Assembly: GCF_000230895.2 (NCBI RefSeq)
Contig: NC_016604.1
Location: 3,472,001-3,536,000 of the forward strand
DNA: 64,000 nucleotides
Reading direction: 5' to 3'
DNA from: Mycolicibacterium rhodesiae NBB3
Lineage (GTDB): Bacteria; Actinomycetota; Actinomycetes; Mycobacteriales; Mycobacteriaceae
Part shown: piece by piece, positions 8,858 to 17,389 of the stretch
How the letters are laid out: the number at the start of each line of letters is the position of its first letter
Numbering within the stretch: the first letter of the stretch is position 1
Made by a program: the position numbers and the translations under genes
Notes under the pieces: model-generated
Seen by the model: only the letters and a program-made list of their open reading frames with translations
Told to the model about the DNA's origin: nothing
Database searches by the model: none

Positions 8858-9850
8858 GTGGGGGTCGACACAGACACCGTCTACCGCGTGCTGCTGACGC
8901 GACATCAGCGCGACCGTGCCGTGCTGGCAGTGGTCTTCCTGTTGCTCTTCGTCTTCTCTTACAGCGAAGACATCGTGTTCGCGGTTCTCGACGCGACCGG
9001 CCACGACCACGTGTTGGGGTGGATCATCGGATTGGTCGGACTCGACGCGATCGTGCTGAGCGTGGTGGGCCTGCTCAAACGCCAGATCTCGCGGGCCGAC
9101 GGCGATGTCGGCCGGCTGTGGCGGCCGTGGTGGATCTCCTTCGCCGCCGTCGTCGTGCTCGATGTCGTGCTGTGCCTGCTCCCCGAACCACATCCGTTGT
9201 GGGTCGACCTCGTGGTGTCGGTCGCGATGGCCGGCCTCATGGGCATCCTGATGGCGTTGTCCCTGAACGCTTCTCCGCTGACGTTGTTCAGCAAGGCGCA
9301 ACGCGCTGCCGCGCCGGACGATTGGACTCGGGTCCGCGCGGTGGTCCCGCTCGTCATCGGAACTTTCGTGCTCTACCTCGCCTCCACGGCCTTCGATGAC
9401 TTCTTCGACCTCGACACCGTGCGCACCCTCGATCCGGAGATGGCGGCGGAAGTGGCGGTCATGCCGCTGGAGCAGCAGCTCGCCGCCGCTGCCACCCTCT
9501 GCGAAGGCGCGGTCAGTCCCGCGTACTTCCAGCAGGTCGTCAAGGTGATCCCGCTGCTGCTGCTGACCCTGGGAGTGGAGTTCAACTACTTCCGACGCAC
9601 TCTGGTCGAGCCCGTGCAACGCGCCGCCGCGGCCGCGACCGTGACCGTGATGTCGATCGGACTGGCGCTCGCGCTGTCGACACTGCCGTGGGGCGGCAGC
9701 GGCTGCGGTGAAGTGCTCGGCTACTGGCACGAATTCCTGACTTTCGTGATCTCGGTGCAGGGTGTCGCCACGGGGGTGGCGACGCTCGTGTGGGTTCTCG
9801 TGGTCAGCGCTCCTGACCAACGGACCGCGTTGGGAGGTGGCGATGACTGA
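8858..9850 (+). CDS. integral membrane protein of unknown function, tandem paralogue A
   Basis: 330 residues from GTG; about eight hydrophobic helices. I do not recognise the family. It shares with the next gene the blocks FSYSE near residue 30, GLxKRxIxRADGD, SLNAxPLTL, DW.RVRAxVPLVxGT, QLC.GA.SP.(Y/F)FQ, GVEFNYFRRTL and STLPW.G.GCG.VL..WHE, which mark it as a clear duplicate. A pair of conserved cysteines in the C-terminal third face the same side in both. The last eight bases overlap the second copy, so they form an operon. Confidence 0.7.
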   Translation: MGVDTDTVYRVLLTRHQRDRAVLAVVFLLLFVFSYSEDIVFAVLDATGHDHVLGWIIGLVGLDAIVLSVVGLLKRQISRADGDVGRLWRPWWISFAAVVVLDVVLCLLPEPHPLWVDLVVSVAMAGLMGILMALSLNASPLTLFSKAQRAAAPDDWTRVRAVVPLVIGTFVLYLASTAFDDFFDLDTVRTLDPEMAAEVAVMPLEQQLAAAATLCEGAVSPAYFQQVVKVIPLLLLTLGVEFNYFRRTLVEPVQRAAAAATVTVMSIGLALALSTLPWGGSGCGEVLGYWHEFLTFVISVQGVATGVATLVWVLVVSAPDQRTALGGGDD

Positions 9851-10814
9851 ACCCGCCGTAACCGGCCGCGCCGACCGTGCGGTGTTCGGTGTCGTCTTCC
9901 TCATGGTGTTCGCGTTCTCCTACAGCGAGCAAGTCGTCTCCCAACTGTTCCCCAACAGCGGAACCGGTGGGCTCGCGTGGCGGCTCGTGGTGATCGTCGT
10001 CGACGCCGCGGTGCTCGCAGTGGTCGGACTGATGAAGCGTGCGATAACTCGGGCGGACGGTGATCCGTCGAGACTGTGGGGTTGGTGGTTGGCCGGCGTC
10101 GGCGTCCTACTCGGGATCGACGCGCTTCGGCTCCTCCCCGTGAATTCGGTTGGCCTGGATGTCGTGACCGCGACGATCTACGCCGCCGCAATGGGTTTGA
10201 CGATTGTCTCTTCGTTGAACGCCGACCCGCTCACGCTGCTGAACGCCGGGCGTCGGGTGAGGTTGCCGGGTGACTGGGCCCGGGTGCGGGCAATCGTTCC
10301 GCTGGTGGTAGGAACCTGGTTCTGCTATCTGGCGGCAAGCGTCTACGTCGACCTGTTCGACGTCGAGACCTCCAGGGTGCTCGACCCGCAGACCGAAGCC
10401 GCGATAGCGAACTTATCTGTCTCAGAACAGATGTCGGTGCTCTCGCAGCTGTGTCAGGGCGCGATCAGTCCGGTGTTCTTCCAGCTGGTGGCGGAGGTGA
10501 TACCCGTCCTGCTGCTGGCGCTCGGAGTCGAATTCAACTATTTCCGTAGGACTTTGACCGATGCCGGACAGCGCGCGGCGACGGCGGCCACCGTCACCGT
10601 GCTGGCTGCCGGGCTGGTCGCAGTGCTTTCGACACTTCCCTGGGATGGCGAGGGATGCGGCGACGTGTTGTCGCGCTGGCACGAGTACATCGCATTTCTG
10701 TTGGCGGTCCAAGGTGTCTTCACCGGGTTGGCGACGCTGGTGTGGCTGCTGGTGTCCAGCACGCCTGACGCTCCGGCGGACGCGGTGGCCGAACCGACTG
10801 GGCCCCGAGAGTGA
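9843..10814 (+). CDS. integral membrane protein of unknown function, tandem paralogue B
   Basis: 323 residues from the ATG at 9843, inside the end of paralogue A (ATGACTGA overlap). An in-frame extension to 9762 exists but would lie wholly within the preceding gene. Helices and conserved blocks match paralogue A throughout, with the strongest agreement in GVEFNYFRRTL and STLPWDGEGCGDVL..WHEY. No enzyme motif is visible. The two may act as a heterodimer; that is speculation from the arrangement. Confidence 0.7.
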   Translation: MTEPAVTGRADRAVFGVVFLMVFAFSYSEQVVSQLFPNSGTGGLAWRLVVIVVDAAVLAVVGLMKRAITRADGDPSRLWGWWLAGVGVLLGIDALRLLPVNSVGLDVVTATIYAAAMGLTIVSSLNADPLTLLNAGRRVRLPGDWARVRAIVPLVVGTWFCYLAASVYVDLFDVETSRVLDPQTEAAIANLSVSEQMSVLSQLCQGAISPVFFQLVAEVIPVLLLALGVEFNYFRRTLTDAGQRAATAATVTVLAAGLVAVLSTLPWDGEGCGDVLSRWHEYIAFLLAVQGVFTGLATLVWLLVSSTPDAPADAVAEPTGPRE

Positions 10815-10820
10815 TGTGTG

Positions 10821-10861
10821 GCAAGTGCGGGGGCCTCGTCGGGTTAGGTCCCCGCACTTGC
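10821..10861. terminator. strong hairpin between convergent genes
   Basis: GCAAGTGCGGGG (10821-10832) pairs perfectly with CCCCGCACTTGC (10850-10861) around a 17-nt loop. It lies between the convergent genes ending at 10814 and 10921 and could terminate both; no long T-tract is present. Confidence 0.6.
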
Positions 10862-10920
10862 TGACAAGAGATTGCCCCTTCGTTCTTGGAGATTTCTTGG
10901 AGGCCGCGCGGAGGGGGCGA

Positions 10921-12171
10921 CTAACGCGGTTTCGTGGTCGTCGGCGTGGGCGGTGGCGTCGCATCGGGGGGCGATGTCACATCCGGCGGCTGCACCGCCT
11001 CACCCAGTGAGTAGATGTGCTGTGGCGTGATCACCTCGGTGATCGCCTTCGCCACCAGCGTGCTCGGCTCCTGCCCCTGGGCTTCGATGTCGGTGTTGAC
11101 GAAGATCACCATCGTCGTCTGCTTGTCCGGTAGGTAGACCGCGACGGTCTGGTAACCGGGCAGGCTTCCGTTGTGTCCGATCCAGCCACCCACCTTGAAG
11201 ATTCCGACGCCGTATCCGTCGTCCGCCGGCATCCCCGGCGCGGTGACGGTCTGCAGCCGCTGCGTCTGCATCTCGGGCGTCAACAATTTCCCGGTCGCCA
11301 ATGCCGGAGCCCAGATGTGCATGTCCTCGAGGGTGGAGATCATCGCGCCTGCGGACCATCCCCACGACGGGTTCCAGTCGGTGGCTGTCGTTTCCGAATT
11401 GTCGGCGTCCTGAACCGTGTAGCCCTGCGCATGCGGATCGGGGAAGGCGTTCGTCGTCGGAAAGCTGGTGTGGCTCATACCCAACGGTGTGGCAATGTGG
11501 TCGCGGATGTAGTCCGGAAGAGATTGACCGCTGACCTTCTCCACCACCAGTCCGAGCAGGATGGTGTTGGTGTTGCAGTACAGGAAGCCCTCGCCGGGCT
11601 GAAACACCATCGGTTCCGCAAACGCGTAATCGAGGAGTTCCTGCGGGGCGAAGTTCCGGAATGGGTCGGCGAAGAACGCCTGCTGGAAACCATCGGTGGC
11701 GGAGTAGTTGGCCAACCCGCTCTGCATCCGCGCCAGCTGCCTCAGCGTGATCGTGTCGCCCTCTGGCACACCATCGATGAACTTGGCGATGGGATCGTCG
11801 AGGCCGAGCTTGCCCTGATCTGCCAACTGCAGTATCCCGGTGACGGTGAATGTCTTTGTCTGACTACCGATTCGGTGGTAGAAGTCCGTCTGCATCGGTT
11901 CGCCACCGGCCTGGTCGGCGACGCCGAATGCCTTCACGTAATCGCCCTCGGGTCCCCAGATCCCGACGATGGCGCCTGGGACTCCCGCCGTGTCCATCGC
12001 CTTGTCGATGGCGTCATCGATCCGCTGCGCGACACCGGCGTCGAGCTGACCGGCAGGCGTCGCGCTCGTCGATTCGTTCTGAGGTGTCGAATCCTGGCCG
12101 CACCCGGATGCGAACATCACCGCTGCCGCCACCGCTGCAAGCCCGTATCGTCGCAACGCCGCTGCCGTCAT
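10921..12171 (-). CDS. beta-lactamase/DD-peptidase-fold serine hydrolase, lipoprotein
   Basis: 416 residues. A signal peptide ends in a lipobox (FASGC, Cys24), so the protein is probably anchored on the outer face of the cytoplasmic membrane. The penicillin-recognising fold is complete: SxxK at Ser103-Lys106 (SQTK), YxN at Tyr198-Asn200 (YCN) and HxG at His333-Gly335 (HNG). A Pro/Thr-rich tail closes the protein. Family members are class-C-like esterases, D-Ala-D-Ala peptidases or amidases; the substrate is not predictable. It is divergent from the ClC gene. Confidence 0.8.
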   Translation of the reverse strand: MTAAALRRYGLAAVAAAVMFASGCGQDSTPQNESTSATPAGQLDAGVAQRIDDAIDKAMDTAGVPGAIVGIWGPEGDYVKAFGVADQAGGEPMQTDFYHRIGSQTKTFTVTGILQLADQGKLGLDDPIAKFIDGVPEGDTITLRQLARMQSGLANYSATDGFQQAFFADPFRNFAPQELLDYAFAEPMVFQPGEGFLYCNTNTILLGLVVEKVSGQSLPDYIRDHIATPLGMSHTSFPTTNAFPDPHAQGYTVQDADNSETTATDWNPSWGWSAGAMISTLEDMHIWAPALATGKLLTPEMQTQRLQTVTAPGMPADDGYGVGIFKVGGWIGHNGSLPGYQTVAVYLPDKQTTMVIFVNTDIEAQGQEPSTLVAKAITEVITPQHIYSLGEAVQPPDVTSPPDATPPPTPTTTKPR

Positions 12172-12318
12172 CGCCTGTCCCGTCGCCGAAATCCGTTTGC
12201 GCCGCCATCACGATATGTGGCGGACAACGTCCGCGGCGTGCCAACGATGCGCTCGGGAGAATCTGCGAGACTGAAGCTTGCGTCGCTGTACTCCAGCGCT
12301 GAAGGAGGATGCCCGGTC

Positions 12319-13602
12319 GTGCAAACGCGCGGATCCGTCCTCCTCTACCTGACCGCCATCATCGCCGGAGTGGCGATCGGCTTCATCGGCGGCGCATTCC
12401 GTTGGTGTCTGGAGACCGCCGACCGGTTGCGGTTCGACCTCGTCGAGTGGGCGCACCGGGTGTCAGGGCCGGGATGGCTGGCGCCGATCGCCGCCGCTGC
12501 CCTGGGCGCGATGCTGGCCGCGTTGATCGTGCGGTGGATACCGCTGGCCGCCGGTAGCGGTATCCAGCACGTGGAAGCTGTCTACAAGGGCGAAGCGCAA
12601 CCACCGTTACTCCCTCTGCTGCCTGCCAAGTTCGTCGGCGGCGTGCTCTCGATGGGGGCCGGGCTGGTGCTGGGCCGCGAAGGCCCGACGGTTCACATGG
12701 GTGCGGCGATCGGGGCCGAATCGGCACGGCGGGCCAGGCTCTCGGATACCGACGTCAGGATGATGCAGACCGCCGTCGGCGGGGCAGGACTCGCGGTGGC
12801 GTTCAACGCGCCGATCGGGGGCACGATGTTCGCGCTTGAAGAGGTGACGAAGTCGTTCCGGCTCCAGACGGTGCTTGCCACCCTGTTCGCGGCCGCGTCC
12901 GCGGTCGGTTGCATGCGGCTCCTGCTCGGGAACGAGCCGGACTTCCGCGTCGAAGCGATGGGGGCGCCCGCGCTGGCGTGGCTTCCGCTCTTTGTGGTTT
13001 TCGGCTTGCTCACCGGTGGTCTGGGTGCCGTGTACAACCGCCTGCTGTTGTGGTTCCTCGACCATGTCGGAGGCATCCGGCGGATTCCTGCAGTCGCCAA
13101 GGCGGCCGTCATCGGCGCGATCATCGGGCTGGTCCTGTTCATCCACCCGCTGGCGGTAGGTGGCGGAGACACCCTGACGCAGATGATTCTCGGCGGTCAG
13201 GACCTGGTCCTCCCCGTCGTCGCGGGACTCCTGCTGGTGCGCTTCGTCGCCGGTCCGCTGTCGTACTCGGCGGCAGTGCCCGGTGGACTGTTCGCGCCGC
13301 TGCTCGCTGTCGGTGCGCTGTGGGGTCTGCTCTTCGTCGGGGGTCTTTCCGCCGTGTGGCCCGGGGACGCGAAGACTCTGGCCATCCCGATGGCGCTCGT
13401 CGGCATGGCGGCATTCTTCGGAGCGACCGTGCGGGCGCCGGTCACCGCGATCGTTCTCGTCATCGAGATGACGGCGACCACGGCGGTCGCCATCCCGATG
13501 ATCGCCGCGACAGCGGCCGCGGTCCTCGTCGCCGAACTGACCCGAACACCACCGGTCTACGACTCACTGCGAGAACGAATGTCGCCCGATTTGCGGCGCT
13601 GA
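12319..13602 (+). CDS. ClC-family chloride/proton antiporter
   Basis: 427 residues from GTG at 12319, chosen because GAAGGAGG lies 10 nt upstream; longer in-frame extensions run antisense through the preceding gene. All ClC selectivity motifs are present: GSGIQ (residues 79-83), GREGP with the gating glutamate Glu121, and GGLFAPLLAVGA. The internal proton glutamate is retained in FALEEVTK (Glu176), which points to an H+/Cl- exchanger rather than a channel. There is no C-terminal CBS domain. It acts in the cytoplasmic membrane, probably in pH or anion homeostasis. Confidence 0.88.
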   Translation: MQTRGSVLLYLTAIIAGVAIGFIGGAFRWCLETADRLRFDLVEWAHRVSGPGWLAPIAAAALGAMLAALIVRWIPLAAGSGIQHVEAVYKGEAQPPLLPLLPAKFVGGVLSMGAGLVLGREGPTVHMGAAIGAESARRARLSDTDVRMMQTAVGGAGLAVAFNAPIGGTMFALEEVTKSFRLQTVLATLFAAASAVGCMRLLLGNEPDFRVEAMGAPALAWLPLFVVFGLLTGGLGAVYNRLLLWFLDHVGGIRRIPAVAKAAVIGAIIGLVLFIHPLAVGGGDTLTQMILGGQDLVLPVVAGLLLVRFVAGPLSYSAAVPGGLFAPLLAVGALWGLLFVGGLSAVWPGDAKTLAIPMALVGMAAFFGATVRAPVTAIVLVIEMTATTAVAIPMIAATAAAVLVAELTRTPPVYDSLRERMSPDLRR

Positions 13603-13634
13603 TCGCACGCCCGCGACGGCTATATTCGGCGATC

Positions 13635-14141
13635 ATGGTCGATTTCGTTCAGCGCACGATCGATATAGCCCGAGACAACGTCACCGCGGGCGGGAGACCG
13701 TTCGCCACCGTCATCGTCCGGAACGGGGAGATCCTCGCCGAGAGCCCGAACCTGGTCGCGCAGACCAACGACCCCACCGCCCACGCCGAGGTCCTGGCCA
13801 TCCGGGAGGCCTGCGTGCGACTGGGTACCGAGCACCTCGTCGGCGCCACCATCTACGTGCTGGCGCACCCGTGCCCGATGTGCCTGGGTGCGTTGTACTA
13901 CTGCTCGCCGGACGAAGTCGTCTTCTTGACCACCCGGGACGCCTACGCACCGCACTATGTGGATGATCGCAAGTATTTCGAACTCGACACCTTCTATGAA
14001 GAGTTCGGCAAGCCCTGGGAGCAGCGCCGCCTTCCGATGCGCTACGAACCGCGAGACGAGGCTGTCGAGGTATACCGGCTCTGGCAGGAGTGCAACGGGG
14101 GCGACCGTCGGGTACCCGGCGCGCCGCGATCGGTGTCGTAG
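13635..14141 (+). CDS. CMP/dCMP-type deaminase, guanine-deaminase-like
   Basis: 168 residues from ATG at 13635, 32 bp after the ClC gene. The zinc site is complete: His50-Ala-Glu52 (TAHAEVLAI) and PCPMC with Cys80 and Cys83. Overall pattern and the tail (KYFELDTFYEEFGKPWEQRRLP) resemble bacterial guanine deaminase of the CDA fold more than tRNA adenosine deaminase TadA. Likely reaction: hydrolytic deamination of guanine or a related base in the cytoplasm. Confidence 0.75.
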   Translation: MVDFVQRTIDIARDNVTAGGRPFATVIVRNGEILAESPNLVAQTNDPTAHAEVLAIREACVRLGTEHLVGATIYVLAHPCPMCLGALYYCSPDEVVFLTTRDAYAPHYVDDRKYFELDTFYEEFGKPWEQRRLPMRYEPRDEAVEVYRLWQECNGGDRRVPGAPRSVS

Positions 14142-14346
14142 GCGGCATATCCTCGCTCTACACGCGTACGAGCAGGCAATTGCAGGACCTGGCCGACCGT
14201 CCTATATCCTATTGCCCTGACCAGGACGAGCAGTATCCGCCGATGCATCTGTGCGATTAACTCGCTACCCTGTTCCGCGGGTTGAGACTGCAGCCTTGCG
14301 AGATCAGCCCTGACCGCTCTGCCGGTCGCTTAACAAGAGGTGAGGC

Positions 14347-14694
14347 TTGGACGAGCAGCTTTGCACTGAGAAGTGGGTCGAACGTGTCGCGATCGTCGGC
14401 GCGTCGGGAGAACTCGACATGCTCACGGCGCCCCAGCTGAGGGACGCCGTCCAGTCCGCGCTGAGCCAGAGCCCCTCCGGATTGATCGTCGACCTGACCG
14501 AGGTCGACTTTCTGGGGTCCGCCGGCATGCAGGTCCTCATGGAGGCCCACAACCAGACGGGCGGGACCGAGACCCGGTTCGCGGTGGTCGCCGATGGATC
14601 GGCCACCAGCCGCCCGCTGAAGATCACGGGGATCGCCGATCTGATCGACCTGTTCGCTTCCCTCGACGAGGCTGTGCAGAACCTCACTGCTTGA
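14347..14694 (+). CDS. STAS-domain anti-sigma factor antagonist
   Basis: 115 residues. An in-frame TGA at 14341-14343 forces the start to the TTG at 14347, which has AAGAGGTGAGG before it. The STAS fold is typical: GELDMLTAPQL, then LIVDLTEVDFLGSAGMQVL with the phospho-acceptor serine at residue 58, as in SpoIIAA/RsbV. It would bind and inhibit an RsbW-type kinase until phosphorylated. The partner kinase is encoded 33 bp downstream. Confidence 0.85.
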   Translation: MDEQLCTEKWVERVAIVGASGELDMLTAPQLRDAVQSALSQSPSGLIVDLTEVDFLGSAGMQVLMEAHNQTGGTETRFAVVADGSATSRPLKITGIADLIDLFASLDEAVQNLTA

Positions 14695-14727
14695 CCGTCA
14701 GGCCGGCGGGGTATCCGTCTGGGCATA

Positions 14728-15186
14728 ATGAGTGATCCGATTCTCTCCACAACGGCCACCGATGCTGACTTCGTCTACGTCGACACGGCGGACGCGCGCA
14801 CCGTGGCCCGGTTGCGTCGCGAACTTGCACGCTGGCTGGAAACGCAGGTCACGCTGGATGCGGAAAAACTCAACGACATCCTGCTCGCGGTTAATGAGGC
14901 GCTGACCAATGTCGCAGAGTTCGCCTACCGCGGACGTCAGGGGATGATGGGGCTTCAGGTCCGGTGTGACCGCGCGGACGGGACTCTGATCGTCGATGTC
15001 ACCGACCGGGGCACCTGGCGGCACGTGGACCCCGCGTCTCAGCCGAATACGCGAGGCCGCGGCATTCCGCTGATGCGCGCACTGTCGGACCGCACCACCA
15101 TCGCCCGAACGCCGCACGGCACGCACGTCCAGATGGAGTTCGCCGACTGCGCTCATGTGCGTGCGGAGGAACTCGCGTCCGCGTGA
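14728..15186 (+). CDS. RsbW-like anti-sigma factor / serine kinase
   Basis: 152 residues of the GHKL ATPase fold: N-box NEALTNVAEFAY, G1 DVTDRGTWRH and G2 RGRGIPLMRALSD. Such proteins phosphorylate the STAS partner and hold a SigF/SigB-type sigma factor inactive. It is preceded by the matching STAS gene. No sigma factor is encoded nearby, so the pair probably acts on a distant sigma factor (SigF would be the usual mycobacterial candidate; inference). Confidence 0.82.
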   Translation: MSDPILSTTATDADFVYVDTADARTVARLRRELARWLETQVTLDAEKLNDILLAVNEALTNVAEFAYRGRQGMMGLQVRCDRADGTLIVDVTDRGTWRHVDPASQPNTRGRGIPLMRALSDRTTIARTPHGTHVQMEFADCAHVRAEELASA

Positions 15187-15625
15187 CGCACCCTCAGCGA
15201 ACACTCAACCCAGGATTCGACTGACTTCCCGAACGCGACGCGTCATTCTCGGGCAACGGATTTCGCAGTCGAGGAGTTTTCGCACAATTTGCTGGCGTGT
15301 CTTCCTGTGATCTACCGCTCAATTTCGATCAGAAACCTAAGAAACAGTTACCTAGTCGAAGTGGACGTGTCATTGAACACGTGTTGCCGGCTCGTAGTCT
15401 CAGCAGTTCAGCGCGCTGCATTCCATTGCTACCGCTAGATAACGACTGCATAACAAACAGTTTTCTAAGCGGTGTCTGAGAGGTTTCCGTTCTTGGTCAT
15501 AGAACAACGATTGCGTCGCCGCAGAGCACTCATTTTCGTCGCTACACTCGATGCAGATTGCGCTTCTCGCGAGCGCATGCACGTGGAATCTAGAGCCGGC
15601 GAACGCCAAACCGGCGGAGGTACCG
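15187..15625. other. 439-bp non-coding, AT-richer spacer
   Basis: No convincing gene is seen on either strand. From about 15280 to 15560 the sequence is visibly richer in A and T than its surroundings and contains the palindrome AACACGTGTT at 15376-15385 and several TA-rich hexamers. It probably holds the promoter region of the beta-propeller gene, whose ribosome site GGCGGAGG is at 15613-15620; a small RNA is possible but not supported by a specific structure. Confidence 0.4.
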
Positions 15626-16687
15626 ATGAATATGGCTAATTTTTTGATGCCCGAGAACGCTCCTGAGGCAGATGTGATTGACGGGGCAACCCTGGACGGG
15701 GAAGCCACCCGGATTGGCGTCGTCGACGTACGGCGCGGCCCGATCGCCGACATCGCCACGTCCGACGACGGCAGGCTCGTGGTCACGAACCACGGTGACG
15801 ACACGGTCTCGCTGCTCAACCCCCGCACCCTCGCGGTGGCGGGCGCAGTCGCGGTCGCCGGTGAGCCCTTCGCGGTCGTCGTCGCGGATGGTCGCGCCTA
15901 CGTCAGCACCTCGTCTGCAGGCGGTGACGCCGTCTCGGTGATCGACACCGCCGCTGCGACGGTCGTCGCCACCTACTCCCTTGCGTTCAGCGTGACTGCG
16001 CTGGCCGCCAGCCCGGACGGTAAGCGCGTCTACGCGGCGAGGACCGGCGACGGCCACGCGGATATCGTCGTCATCGATACGACGGCAGAGCGGGTGGGCA
16101 CCATCGACATCGCCACCGGCGCCGGCATCGGCATCGACGCCGTCCAGGTCGATCCGACCGGTAAGCGGCTCTACGTCGCGATCACCGATGCCGCGGGTAG
16201 TGCGTTGGTCATCGTCGATGCCGAGACCGCCAAGGTTCAGCGCACGGTGCCGATCGACGCGCCGATCCGCGACCTCGCCATCGTTGACGGTTCCGCCTAC
16301 GTCCTCGTTTCGGACCGGGCCCGCGGCGGCGCGGTCGCGGTGCTCAATCTGTCCACAGGCCGGATCACCGGCACTGCGGAGCTCGGCATCGGTGCTCCCA
16401 CGCAGATGACCGTGAGCGCGGACAGCGCGCGCGCATACATCGTGGACTACGACAACGTCACCGTGCTGTGCACGCGCAGTCTGGAGATCGTCAACAAGCT
16501 GAAGGTCGACGCCCGGCCATCGTGTGTCGCGGTCGATTCCGCGGCGGGGCACCTCTACGTGGCCGACTACGCCGGCGAGGTGACGGCGCTGTCTGTCGCG
16601 TCGGCCATGCCGCTGCTCTTCGAGGAGTTCATGGCGACCGATCCGATCTACCTGCCGATCGCGCAACGCGAGCCGGTCAGCGCCTGA
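15626..16687 (+). CDS. YncE-like beta-propeller (YVTN repeat) protein
   Basis: 353 residues from ATG at 15626, chosen for the GGCGGAGG site; an in-frame ATG at 15551 is farther from any ribosome site. The sequence consists of repeated blades with patterns such as DDGRLVVTNHGDDTVSLLNPRTL, PDGKRVYAARTGDGHADIVVIDT, PTGKRLYVAITDAAG and AAGHLYVADYAGEV, typical of seven-blade 40-residue-repeat propellers. No signal peptide is visible from this start, so it is probably cytosolic. Function is unknown; such proteins bind partners or ligands. Confidence 0.75.
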   Translation: MNMANFLMPENAPEADVIDGATLDGEATRIGVVDVRRGPIADIATSDDGRLVVTNHGDDTVSLLNPRTLAVAGAVAVAGEPFAVVVADGRAYVSTSSAGGDAVSVIDTAAATVVATYSLAFSVTALAASPDGKRVYAARTGDGHADIVVIDTTAERVGTIDIATGAGIGIDAVQVDPTGKRLYVAITDAAGSALVIVDAETAKVQRTVPIDAPIRDLAIVDGSAYVLVSDRARGGAVAVLNLSTGRITGTAELGIGAPTQMTVSADSARAYIVDYDNVTVLCTRSLEIVNKLKVDARPSCVAVDSAAGHLYVADYAGEVTALSVASAMPLLFEEFMATDPIYLPIAQREPVSA

Positions 16688-16702
16688 TCCGCAACGGGTG
16701 AT

Positions 16703-17389
16703 TCAGCGCCACTGGTAGCGCGTCTTGGGCCGGCCCGCCTTGCCGTAGTCCGTCTGACGGGTGACGGTGCCGTCATCGGCGAGCCGCTCCAGGTATCGCC
16801 AGGCGGTGACCCGCGACACGCCTACCTGCTTGGCGACCGCGTCGGCGGTGAGGCCGTCGGCGGAATCCCTTACCGCGCGGGCGATGTCGTCGTTGGTACC
16901 CGCCGCCGCTCCCTTGGGTGCGGTGGCTCGGTCGATGACACGCATTTCGGCCAGCGCGCGGTCGACCTCGGCCTGGCTGGCGGCATCGGTGCCTGCGGGC
17001 AGGGCATCGCGATACCGGCGGTAGCGATCCAGCCGATCGCGGAACGCCGCGAACGTGAACGGTTTCAGCAGATACGCCAGCGCTCCGTGACCGACCGCTG
17101 CGCGCACCATCTCCAGGTCGCGCTCGGAGGTGATCGCGATGATGTCCGGGACCGGCCGAAGACCCGACAACCCTGACGCCAGAGCGATGCCGCTGGCGTC
17201 TGGCAGTCCGAGGTCCAGCAGCACCAGGTCGATCGGCGAGTCCGTGGTGGCGGCTTCCGAGGCGGCGCGCATGGCGTCGCGGGCGGTGTGCGCGACGGCG
17301 GCCACCGAGAAGCCGTCGAGCCGGCCGAGGTACGTCTGGTGGGCCTCGGCGATCAACGGCTCGTCCTCGACGATCAGCACGTTGATCAT
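16703..17389 (-). CDS. CitB/DcuR-type response regulator
   Basis: 228 residues from ATG at 17389. The N-terminal receiver has the acidic pocket VEDEP, phospho-acceptor Asp in LVLLDLGLPD and the conserved Lys in LLKPF. The C-terminal part ends in a winged-helix-like DNA-binding region (GLTADAVAKQVGVSRVTAWRYLERLADDGTVTRQTDYGKAGRPKTRYQW), as in CitB/DpiA/MalR regulators. The start overlaps the kinase stop (ATGA). It most likely activates the dicarboxylate transporter gene at 19284. Confidence 0.85.
   Translation of the reverse strand: MINVLIVEDEPLIAEAHQTYLGRLDGFSVAAVAHTARDAMRAASEAATTDSPIDLVLLDLGLPDASGIALASGLSGLRPVPDIIAITSERDLEMVRAAVGHGALAYLLKPFTFAAFRDRLDRYRRYRDALPAGTDAASQAEVDRALAEMRVIDRATAPKGAAAGTNDDIARAVRDSADGLTADAVAKQVGVSRVTAWRYLERLADDGTVTRQTDYGKAGRPKTRYQWR

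Noticed and set aside
11173..12318. In-frame upstream extension of the ClC gene to a protein of about 809 residues
   Set aside because: It runs antisense through the whole serine-hydrolase gene and has Arg-rich shadow composition; GAAGGAGG before the GTG at 12319 gives a normal ClC start.
12909..13634. Long frame upstream of the deaminase
   Set aside because: It is an out-of-frame shadow of the ClC gene; the deaminase domain starts at the ATG at 13635.
15297..15479. 60-codon plus-strand ORF in the AT-richer spacer
   Set aside because: No ribosome site, no typical codon bias and no recognisable protein pattern.
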